A stretch of DNA of 64,000 nucleotides, taken from Ramazzottius varieornatus (taxonomy: Eukaryota > Tardigrada > Eutardigrada > Parachela > Ramazzottiidae). The translations under genes and the position numbers were made by a program. Under the pieces are notes generated by a model. That model was not told where the DNA came from and searched no databases. It saw nothing but the letters and a program-made list of their open reading frames with translations. The stretch is taken from positions 140,123-204,122 of the forward strand of contig BDGG01000011.1 in the NCBI GenBank assembly GCA_001949185.1, in the 5' to 3' direction. The first letter of the stretch is position 1. Each line of letters starts with the position of its first letter. Below are positions 54,829 through 64,000 of the stretch, piece by piece.

Positions 54829-56343
54829 ATGGGGGACCGTTTATGCATCGTTGACATTGTATTCATCAGTATGTGCCTTCACGCCGGATTATGTTCCTAC
54901 CGGTACTACAACAGCTACCTCACCTACGGAACGGTAATTTTCGTTTTCGGGAGAGATTGCGGCATTCAGTTCATTCGCCTACTGGTTGCAGGGAGATACA
55001 ATTATACAGACATATCACTACGATAGCGGTACTTTGGAGCCTATGAAAAAATGGAATGTCGAATGCTTGGATGGGGAAGTGGCGGTAATAAAGCTCCTTC
55101 CAGATTCATTTGGAACCCTTTGTATTAACATCTCTTGAACTATTCTGAACACGTCCTTTGCTTTCTCAGGTTGGAATCAAGTAGGATCACGTGACCTTGA
55201 CTAGCACGTATTATCCATGCTGAAACTGAAAAAGTGTTACCACGATGTGTAACGATTGTCATGTTTTCTAGTGACTGGGTTGATGACTTCGCGGTGAGTT
55301 TCAGTGACAACAGATTTCACCGTGACACCGAAAACTTTCAACATCCTGAAATTATCTCCGTTTTGACAGAGAATTCAGATCGTGTGGTGTAAATTCATGT
55401 AGGTGACATACAAACCCACTATGTGGCTGCTGATGAAAAAATGATCCGAGTTGGCGATTTAGGTTTCCCCATAAACCGCCAAGCGAAGGTGTCTACCCTT
55501 ACTATCCTGGGTACGTAACAAAAGCAACAACTTTTACCTTATCGTGGTTCCACCTGGAACACAAGGTTTTGCTGACTCTTCGCTGTTTCCAGGTGCCACA
55601 CCCGAAATCTGACGGACCAGTGGTTCTGCTACAATGCCCAAAACGCTTCTGCCACCGTCAACACATTCGTGACCGCCTTTTATAGCAACATCATGTTCTT
55701 CTTTGTCTTCCGCGTACCCGGTCCGGACACTGTTCAACCTTATAAGTGTTGCAAGACTCCACCAGGTTAGGGTGTCTACACAGCCACATTGGTCAGAGTG
55801 TCTACACGCCATCTTGATGTAGGCTACTACATCGACTACGTCTCGTGTTACTACATGCCAACTCATGATTTGGACTTTGAGTCATACGACTCAACCTTTC
55901 AAATAATTGTCTACTGTGCTACCGGCTACGCCATGACAGGTATCTCAAAGAAGCAGAACCCCTACAAAAGAGAGTGGCAAGTAGAGTGGATCCAGTGCTG
56001 CCGAGTTGGATACGGTAAACCATACAATGTTCCGCCACCGGTTGTCTATTCGGATTCTGGTGCCGCTGCGTACTTTGCTCCTGTTGGAAGTACACCAAAT
56101 TCCATCAACCCATCTTATTCGGTCCAGTATCGGTCAGCGGCGCTTGATGACGAGAATCTGAATATCGTCGGTGATGGAGTTAAGAACCGCTCCAGTGTCT
56201 TAAAGTTTTGGAGAAAACCAGAGAAGGAGGAAAAAATAATGCTGAATAGGCCGGAGCTTTTTGCGGCAATGGACCCTAAGCTTCGGTCAAGAAGTTCAAA
56301 GTTACAAAAGCCGCGTGTTCTGCGTACACATGTCGGTAACTAA
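54829..56343 (+). CDS. Secreted Cys-rich protein N1 (family unrecognised, dermatopontin-like motifs) with in-frame TAG
   Basis: Exons: 54,829-54,933, 54,992-55,084, 55,170-55,180 (11 nt), 55,272-55,293 (22 nt), 55,370-55,386 (17 nt), 55,463-55,510 and 55,593-56,343. Every junction is GT-AG and in phase. The order is: signal peptide; YRYYNSYLTYGT; YHYDSG...KKWNVECLD; VGINDWVDDFA; IVWFPHKPPSEGVYPYYPG; CHTRNLTDQWFCYN; PYKCCKTPP; DSTFQIIVYCATGYAMTGI; VEWIQCCRVGYGKPYN; and an acidic/basic tail. The F...C..G..m.Gi.......W.QCCR pattern recalls dermatopontin, but this is only a resemblance. At 55,768-55,770 the frame contains TAG inside an exact 18-nt GT...AG stretch (55,766-55,783). Skipping it keeps frame, and so would readthrough. 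The 187 codons after it are open and conserved in N2. Confidence 0.7.
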
Positions 56344-56784
56344 CCGCGCTGTGGTTTCACACTTACAGGACCTCTTTGTGAACAATCTATCCTGTATGAA
56401 AAAGTTTGACATTTTCGATCGTCGGGTATTGGATGGACAATCGAACTTGAAATAAGGTGTAGTGCTAACCCTGGTTCGCGATCGACAAAAAGTATGATCT
56501 GCAAGCTTTTACGTTTTTTTCCATCAAACGGAAGTCGTATTAAAACGACCGTGAAGACGGTTGTCAGACTTTCACCCAGAGATCTGTGTCATGCCTCTGA
56601 GAAGACTTAGACAATGCTCCGGGAGGATAGAATAGGAGAAAGCATGCCTGACGGGAATATTATCAATAGCCATGGCAGCAAGGGAGGCGCGGGTAGCAGA
56701 AAACAGGTAGACTGTACGGTGAAAGACGTGTGATGAGAAACTGCTATCCCGCTTACGATGGTCGTTACTACAAGTAGACGCACG
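56344..56784. other. 3' flank of N1, nothing recognised
   Basis: About 440 bp, presumably 3' UTR followed by spacer. Confidence 0.35.
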
Positions 56785-56972
56785 AGGGGAACGTTTGGAA
56801 CAGTGAAAAGTGTGGAACAGGCGCTTCCGGGACAGCGGAATGGAAGTTCGTACGTTGATGGGAAATTCACACCAATGCACTCTTTGACGATTTTCTACGG
56901 CTGAATTTTCAGTTTGCCGTCTTTTCCGCCTGTTCCAAACGTTTTACTGTTCCAAACTTAATTTCCCTTCGC
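56785..56972. mobile_element. GGGACAG-family MITE, third copy
   Basis: TTGGAACAGTGAAAAGTGTG, GAACAGG at the left and CGCCTGTTCCAAACGTTTTA, CTGTTCCAAA at the right. The interior GATTTCACACC..CTCTTTGAC-like segment matches 29,690-29,760. Diverged (GGAACAG instead of GGGACAG). Confidence 0.6.
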
Positions 56973-57793
56973 GCTGGAACAGTCTATGAAAGCTCATTGT
57001 AAGCGACTCTCGCATCAGTCTTTTTCTCAGTTACCAACAGACGAATCAAGCGTTGGACAAAACGATTATCTGATAATTGTTTTGTCAGCTATCGGCAACT
57101 TCATTTGTTATCTTTATTTATGCCGTCGACTATCAGCAAGTAAACTGATCTTCGGCTGCTAAGAATCGAATCCGGACTTACGTGTACGCTTCATCTCCAC
57201 CGATCAACTGCGACTGCTTCTTTTCATCTTTATCTGACCAACTGGATTCAAATCGTAAATTCTGCTCAAAGAGTGTGCAAGGAGCAATAGATAGTGACAA
57301 ACGATGTTGCAAGAATTACCTCTAGGCACTTTGCAATTAGGCGGAATGGCAGTACTTATCGCTACTACAACAATCACATCAGCTGCGTATCGGATCGTTA
57401 AACGACCGTACTTTAAACGACTCGTACCCAGTCTCTTCTAGTAGTGCACGAATGCGAGTCCTGTGACTCGACCAATGGACAATATTTGTGTCCGCCCAAG
57501 AGACTCGACGGACCGGATCGGCTAACGGGGCTTTGAGCCTCGCATTCGAAAAATACGCCATTTATCAAACAACGTCGCTCGTACCAGCCGCTGTGACTCC
57601 AGACCTGTTACCGTCGGAAACGATTGAGAGAGACTGAAGAGGCCTACAGCAGAACAAGTAATTTAAAAGCTAGAAAACCCTTGACTCCTAGGATGCGTTG
57701 CACAATAAGGTTCCTGCACCGTAAACGAGCACCTCACCTCCCTGCGATCTTTCCTCACGTCGGAACGGTGCAATCTCGCAAGCTTTTGAAATA
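56973..57793. other. Intergenic, nothing recognised
   Basis: About 820 bp between two MITEs. Confidence 0.4.
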
Positions 57794-57947
57794 CTGTTAT
57801 GCTACAAAATTATCGCGCACTCAACCATGTGAACAGTAAATGATGCCCGGGTGAGAGCCAGCGAGGCTAAACTGATAACATCTGATCACGCTGGGCAGCG
57901 ATGACTCATCACGTGGTTCAGTACGCGATAATCTGGTAGCACTACAG
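57794..57947. mobile_element. 154-bp MITE, copy 2 (inverted relative to 51,945)
   Basis: Reverse-oriented relative of 51,945-52,100, with TA on both sides (57,792-57,793 and 57,948-57,949). Confidence 0.8.
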
Positions 57948-58189
57948 TAAATATCCAAAGACCCCGATACTGATACCTCTTTACCGTTTGCCGTGGACCG
58001 AATCACGCAGCACTTCTCTCGGTTCATGGGACAGCCGACAGAAGCGCTCCTGGTGAACGACCAGCCAACAAAAGTTCCCTGAAACCACTAACACTCGAAG
58101 TGGTGTTGTGAGCCATCGCGAATATCCACACGAAAAGATCTGGGGGTGCTAACAAACTTCTCACCGAAGTCCATAAGCTGCTGCTGTAC

Positions 58190-58420
58190 CGTAACGATTA
58201 GCAGCTTTTGGTACTGTCATGCTTCAACGAGGTGCTTCGCTCTGATAGCGTGCCTGCCGAGTGGTTCCTGTCGAAACTCGTACCTATCCTTCCCCATAAC
58301 GCGTACCAGTTCTGATCACAGCTGCAAAGTTCTGCTAAGGCGCGCTGCTTCGAACGCTGCCGCAGTTGAGACTTCTGGACGACCAGAGGATACTGATTGG
58401 CGGTTTTCCTCAACCTCAAA
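58190..58420 (+). pseudogene. Short non-LTR reverse transcriptase fragment
   Basis: The plus frame reads CFNEVLRSDSVPAEWFLSKL, VPILPHN, then after frame breaks RPVLITAAKFC and LLDDQRILIGGF. This order (N..L.s..vP..W..s..vPi...RP..l....c......L....Q.GF) is the standard N-terminal part of LINE-type RT domains. Too short and broken to assign a clade. Confidence 0.5.
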
Positions 58421-60087
58421 GCCGCATCCGATACAATCGATACAATCGACTCTGAGCTGCCGGATGGAAGATATGAACCATTTTATGATAAGCTGGTCTC
58501 TCTTTGATGGTACGTACTCGTCGAATCTACCTGTGGACTCGGGTTCTCGAGCTGTATCGACTTGGCTCCCTGATTGGTGCGCTTTCTGAACGCTGCGCAT
58601 GTGCCTGCTTTTCTACCATTAGCAGAATTCTTCCATAAGGTCCTGAGTTAGTCTGTCCCCTTCAAACTTTGCCCAATAACACCACAGTCCCCCACTAGTG
58701 AGCAGCAACGCATGAAACGCGTGCATGTTTCGGAGCGCTCTTGTGCTCTTTGTATACGGCATTGTGACGCACTGGACAAAGGACCAGACGACGGATGTCA
58801 GCGACCCACCAAGCTATTCCACCCTAACTATCACACTCCGACCATCCAATGCACCACCTTCAGGTCCCCCAAGGGCTGCCGCTGCTACGTGGAGCGTCCA
58901 CCACGCAGCAGCAGAAAAGAACGCATAAGGGAACGAGCCTTGGTCAACTCCAGTTGTATAAAAATCAGCCCTTCTCGGTCCGTTCCCCAAAAATGATTCT
59001 ACGAGGTGCACAGACCACATAGGCACCGAATGAAATAAAGTAGGAGTGCACACCATTTTTCCGCAAAATATGAAATCATGAAAGCGCCGAAACCGGCTAA
59101 AATTTGTACTAACCATCGAATTGCCTCCAAATTTTCGCGACAGACCCAAAGCCCCATTCCCGGACACAAGCATCCGCTCCAACAGCTTTGGTGGGTAATC
59201 ACGCCCACAAACCCGACTTATAGTTTCCAAAGTACTCCACAAGGCATGATTACTGAGCTAAAGTGCTGGATGTACCAGAGAATGGTTTTCTACATCTCCT
59301 TTGAAAATCTGGGGGCGACTATGGCGCTTACTCCAAATTTATGGCAATCAGTGCTTAAGCTCTATGCATCTCTAGGAGCTAAGTAAACTACGCACCTCGC
59401 GGGACCGTTACACAATAAATTCTGGGGAAATCGACCGAGAAAGGTTGTTTTTTGGACAGCTAGAGTCAGCGGAGCCTCGATCGCGCCCTTTACATACATC
59501 TGGGACAAAAACTTGGCAGTGGCAGACAGGACATGCCCTCAGTAGCTCGTGGTCAAATATACGCTGTTTTCCTAAAGAGATTTCACTGCAGCCGTCGATT
59601 TGAAAAACAATTCAGAGGTGACTAACATCATTTGACCGGTGCATCAGTGCGGGCAGTCCTCCAGACAGCCTTGCAACGGGTGAATTTACGTATGGTGCAG
59701 AGGTGCTTTTTTTCGCGAGCGGACACTATGCAGAAGTAGTATACTCGACCCGCCTAATTATTGGCATAAACAAATCCATTGGTAGCTGGCCGAAAGACCG
59801 GTAAACTATATTGTTCAGTTTCAACTCTCTCTTTGTGCCGACATCTGTCGCCGCGTAACTTTGCCTTCACCTGTTGAGAGCCTAATTCGTTCCCACGCTA
59901 CATCTGCTGCTCATCAGTGTGGATAAGTTGTTCTCAACCATCGGTCATGGACCATCACAGAGATTCCTACACTGTCAGATATCTGACCACGATGAACATG
60001 AACCTCTTTTCCGGCAGCATTAGCGAACACCGCTGTTACACTACCGAACGGACTAGGTGGTAGGGAGAAATTTGTACCCGGATCAAG
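58421..60087. other. Intergenic; small frames without support
   Basis: Includes a 142-codon minus frame (59,242-58,814) and overlapping plus frames. None has a domain or splice continuation that I trust. The final part is upstream of N2. Confidence 0.35.
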
Positions 60088-61870
60088 ATGGGATATCGCT
60101 AGGCGGTTTTGGTGAGGGTTGTTGGCTCGTGCTTGCAGCTCGGTCAGAGTACTTACCGGTATTACAATAACTATATCACATATGGAACGGTAGGTCGTAA
60201 TATTAAATCCTGCACCAATAACTTCGGAAATACCGGTACATTCTTGTCACAGGGGGATACGATACTTCAAACCTACCATTACCACGGCGGATCAACTGAG
60301 CCTCACAGGAAGTGGAACATCGAATGTATGGATAGGAAGCTGCGGTAGGTCGAGCCATTTTTGAAAATCCCCCTTATGTCTCGTGTATGTACTCTTCTAT
60401 TATCTTTCCAGAGTGCTTCTCACGTTTTCCTTTCAGTTTTCAGGTCGGAATCAAGTAGGTCACGACGCTTCTGAAAAATATGGTCTGCAAAAATATAAAA
60501 TGGTTGTTTGATTGTGTATTTGCATGACATCGACGCCATTTTGATTGCAGCGACTGGTAGGAGGACTTCGCGGTACGTTTAACTAAAGGCTGTTTGTTGG
60601 CTTTGGTACTACTTCCAAGTGCGAAAACGATGCTCACGTGCGCGTCTAAAGCCCCAGCATCTTTACCGATATCCAATTTCTCTGCAGAGACTTCAGATCG
60701 TGTGATGTAAATTTATGTAAGTTTAGTTACAATTAGAAGGATGACTACGATAGATGGTTGCGCAGAAATATTCAGTTACTCTGCATTGTCCCTTAGGTTC
60801 CCACTGAAACCGCCTGCCGAAGGCGTGTATCCATACTTTCCCAGGTAAACTGTTCACCACTACATCCTGTAAGTCCACTCGAACTCACGCAGTGTGTCCA
60901 CCCACCCGGTGTCTGAATTCGGTCAAAAGGTGTGTCAGAGTTCTGAAACTGTCACAGGCTGTAATTAAACGTATTGCACAACAGCACGGTTGGCAATTTG
61001 AAGGGCAACACACCAATCGATTTTTTTGACCGGTTGGACTACGCCGGGCAGACTGTAGTGACCGGCACCGAGTATTGATCCTACACAATAAATATTATCT
61101 CGTTTTATAGCTGCTATACTCGGAGCATGACGGACCAGTGGTACTGCTACAACCCCAGAAACGCTTCGGTCACCGTCAACACCTTCATTACGGGCTTCTC
61201 CTCAAAAATCTACTTCTTTGTCTTCCGCATACCCGGTCCGGACACTGTTCAACCTTATAAGTGTTGCAAGACTCCACCAGGTTAGGGTGTCTACACAGCC
61301 ACATTGGTCAGAGTGTCTACACGCCATCTTGATGTAGGCTACTACATCGACTACGTCTCGTGTTACTACATGCCAACTCGTGATTTGGACTTCGAGTACT
61401 ACGACTCCACCTTCCATTTCATCGTTTTCTGCGCTACCGGCTACGTCATGACCGGCATTTTGAAGAAAGTAAACCCTTACAGTAAAGAGGTACACATGGA
61501 ATGGATACAGTGTTGCCGAGTGGGGTACGGCAAGCCATACAACGTCAAGCCGCCAGTCGTTTATTCGGACTCAGGTGCTGCATCGTACTATTCCCCAACT
61601 GCGAGTGTCCCCAACTCGGTCAGCCCCTCTTACGCCGCTCAATATCGATCGTTACCGAGTGATGGTGATACGCTGAATATAGTGCACGTCGGAGCGGCGA
61701 ACCGAACGGGACCGAACCACTTCGGCAGGAACCCGAACAAGGAAGAACACAGCATGCTGGACAGGCCGGAACTTTTCGCAGCCATGGAGCCCACGCTTCG
61801 GTCGAGGAATCAGGTACACCTACGTCCATATCTTTTGAATGACGACAACAGGAATCGGCCGTATATCTGA
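60088..61870 (+). pseudogene. Cys-rich secreted family copy N2: damaged 5' half, conserved 3' half
   Basis: Same seven-exon structure as N1: 60,088-60,189, 60,253-60,344, 60,444-60,454, 60,551-60,572, 60,688-60,704, 60,797-60,844 and 61,111-61,870. Relative to N1 it carries TAG at codon 5 in the signal peptide (60,100-60,102), a one-base deletion in exon 2 (92 instead of 93 nt), TAG at 60,558-60,560 (DW*EDF) and a lost donor after exon 5 (ATGTAA for GTGTAA). The last exon has the same TAG at 61,283-61,285 in the same 18-nt GT...AG segment (61,281-61,298). Otherwise the 3' part is open and protein-conserved (IQCCRVGYGKPYN, RPELFAAM). Probably a decaying copy; a functional 3' product is not excluded. 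It ends 48 bp from the convergent CysRS gene. Confidence 0.65.
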
Positions 61871-61918
61871 CCACGAAGACATCAAAGAAACTCCCTTGAT
61901 GGTTATAAAAAGCGGTTG

Positions 61919-64000
61919 TCACGCCTTCGACTTTATTCGGGCTGGTTTATGAACTTCAACAGCAGAGGTGTTTTTCAACAGCTTTTCCCATGTTGACAGC
62001 TTTCCATGATCTTTGACACGAAAGCCCATTTTGAGAAGCTTATCTCGAAAATTGTCACAGTCTTTCAAAAGCTTTTTGCTTTCTTCTTGTAACGTTTGTA
62101 ACGTCGGTTCTTTCTTCAGTCCTCCCAAGGCAGTTTGACGCACCACATTCCTGAACTGCACCACGGCGTCCATCACTTCCTCCAGCGACCGAACTTCTTC
62201 CTCGTTCCATGCTCTCCGGTTTTCGGTCGCCAACGCTTTCTTTGTCGGTAACTTCAATCCGAACACGTCAAAAAATGACTGCACAAAATCCGCAGCCCCA
62301 AACAAAGCAGAGTGTTCATAAGGACTCAACGTTGAAACTTTAGTGCGAGACTCCTCAATTTGCTTATGGCAAAAGGACACCAGTTCAGAAATATGATACA
62401 AAGCTTGAGGAAAATTAAAATCGTCTGCTAAAGAATTATCCACACTTTCCTCAGTCTTTATAATTGCATCTCTGAGCCTTCCTTCATCAAACCAACGAAT
62501 TTCCAAAGTTCCTCGTCGATATTCTTCCACTAGGTTCAAGAAGCCCGTTAACCTTGAGATCAATGCATGCGCCGCTCTCAGCTCTTCTTCCCCCAAGGCA
62601 CAGTGCGATCTGTAATACTGCATCATACAGAACATTCTAAACTGCATAGCCGAGTGTTTCTTCAGAAAGTCCCTTATCGATATAGAGTTCTTCAGGCTCT
62701 TCGACATCTTCGACTCGTCAGGTGCAAGCAAGTGTCCGGTGTGGAGCCACTGCTTGACCCATTGGTCCACCCCGTGCAACGCACAGCACTGCGACTCTTC
62801 GTTCTCATGGTGGGGGAACATTAAGTCGATGCCACCGGAATGCAGATCGACTGAAGACCCGAAGAAGTGCGAAGCGACGGTGGAGCATTCAATGTGCCAA
62901 CCGGGACGCCCGGGATGAGGACTGAAAGGAACGGACCAAGCTGGCTCGCGGGGCTTGGCGGATTTCCACAAAGCGAAATCAGCTGGATAGTTCTTCTCTT
63001 GCCGCAGCTCGGTCGAGTAGTCTCCCACAAATGCTAAAAACAAGCAAAATCTTAGTTCCAACTGTTGTGATAACGACAAAGCTCAGGATTGAATTCTTTC
63101 GAACGCAAACTTTCGTAGAAAACCACCCTCATGACCAGACGCAGCGTAACAACACAAAACCGATCTTCAGCAGAAGTATTCGTGGCGTTGGTGCGCCAGA
63201 TAGTCAAGATCCATGAAAATCTAATCCAGCTTTATTTTTGACTTCCGTAGTCAACTTACAAAAGTCTTCTTGCATCGGTTTGAATTTTCCGCTTCGTCCG
63301 TAAGCTCTGGTGTCAAAGTAGACGCTTCCGGAAGGTACGATGTACGCTAGATTCCGTTGTAGCAGTCCTTCTACGAAGTGAATGGCCTGTGGGATGAAGT
63401 CAGAGATACGGGCGACAATATTCGGAGGTTTCACGTTGAGCGACTCCATATCTTCGAGAAATTCTTTTTCGTAATGTTTGGCGATTTCCAACCACACAAC
63501 ACCTTTCTGCAACACGAAAAGCTTCAATCCTTCGTAGATAGGCACAGACATCATCAGGTGATTTGATAGATGATAACCAGCGCCGATGTTAGTTCGCGCA
63601 CAATGCAGCTACAGGGAGCTAGCGTTGTGCGTCACTCTAACGAGGCACGCTTGGCCATTTAGTCGACCGAATGGCGCACTGAGTTGTTATAATGACATGA
63701 TGCCATGCGCCTGCTTAGTAGTGGAGATTGGTCTACCTTACTTCGTTGGCTTTGGCAATGATTTTGTCATCGATATCCGTGACATTCACAGCATACCGGA
63801 CTCTCATTCTTCTTCTGTCCTCCAGAAAACGCCGAATAAGATCGAACTGGACGTAGGTATATGCGTGTCCCATATGCGCGCTGTCGTAGACAGTTGGACC
63901 GCAGCAGTACCATGTCAGTCCGGAGGGATCGGATGTTCGTAGCGTTTCTTTCTTGCGGCTCAAAGAGTTCGTCAACGTTATTGGAGGTAGCGTCTGGGTC
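61919..64000 (-). CDS. CARS2: Cysteinyl-tRNA synthetase, mitochondrial type (5' end beyond window)
   Basis: Exons on the minus strand: from beyond 64,000 to 63,742, then 63,506-63,260 and 63,033-61,919, with matching phases. It attaches Cys to tRNA-Cys. The class I catalytic domain shows WYCCGPTVYDSAHMGH (the HIGH motif is HMGH, with the zinc Cys before it) and VTDIDDKI. It continues with PGWHIECS, the zinc-binding SGGIDLMFPHHENE and ESKMSKSL (KMSKS loop). The helical anticodon-binding part and a Lys-rich C-terminus follow. Spacing and length fit the single-domain mitochondrial or bacterial-type enzyme rather than the longer cytosolic form. The N-terminal targeting peptide lies off the window. 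Convergent with N2, 48 bp apart. Confidence 0.93.

Noticed and set aside
58814-59242. 142-codon minus-strand frame with hydrophobic stretches
   Set aside because: Composition is mixed, neighbouring frames are equally hydrophobic, there are no splice partners, and the start is not followed by a signal peptide.
54829-61870. Reassignment of UAG to an amino acid, suggested by several TAG codons in N1 and N2
   Set aside because: GrC and GrD end at TAG exactly where their paralogous helix-7 exons should end, and the long housekeeping frames contain no internal TAG. TAG is therefore a normal stop here.

Overview
This is a piece of a eukaryotic nuclear genome, almost certainly an animal. Genes are split by GT-AG introns that are mostly about 50-300 nt, there is one 50-N scaffold gap, and a large share of the DNA is transposon-derived. 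A secreted CBM14-type chitin-binding protein together with a cluster of Gr-type (gustatory-receptor superfamily) seven-helix receptors points to a panarthropod (crustacean, chelicerate or tardigrade rather than a typical insect). I cannot name the species from the sequence.

Layout. 0-9.1 kb: a RING-like/coiled-coil gene (-), a secreted Thr-rich Cys-repeat protein with a broken paralog, an inverted-repeat element, and the first of two secreted PEBP genes. 9.1-16 kb: TIR elements, a hAT-type MITE, a Tigger/pogo element with an apparently intact transposase (its 5' end is duplicated across the assembly gap), and the second PEBP gene. 16-24.5 kb: the gene-dense core, with dynamin (-) and RanBP9/10 (+) diverging from an 860-bp spacer, then a chitin-binding protein with an apparent one-base frame break. 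24.5-36 kb: an 887-bp foldback element and three Gr-type receptor loci on the minus strand (one with intact exons, one with two in-frame stops, one fragmented by insertions). 36-48 kb: a transposon graveyard with a whole hAT element (8-bp target duplication), a second Tigger element, a mariner-like fragment, a decayed non-LTR reverse transcriptase and several MITEs. 48.6-51.3 kb: a complete Gr-type receptor and a secreted protein made of 17-residue repeats. 53.6-61.9 kb: three copies, one only a remnant, of a secreted Cys-rich family that I do not recognise with confidence. 61.9-64 kb: mitochondrial-type cysteinyl-tRNA synthetase (-), running off the right edge.

How the genes relate. The conserved cellular genes (dynamin in membrane fission, RanBP9 in the CTLH/GID ubiquitin ligase, CysRS in organelle translation) are unrelated housekeeping genes. 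The accessory genes are nearly all secreted or membrane proteins in small local families (PEBP, Thr-rich Cys-repeat, chitin-binding, Gr, Cys-rich), which look like lineage-specific tandem expansions being eroded by TIR elements.

The most interesting signal is in the Cys-rich pair at 54.8-56.3 and 60.1-61.9 kb. Both copies carry the same in-frame TAG inside an exactly 18-nt, frame-preserving GT...AG segment, within a 150-bp perfectly identical tract. The roughly 180 codons downstream remain conserved with mostly synonymous change.
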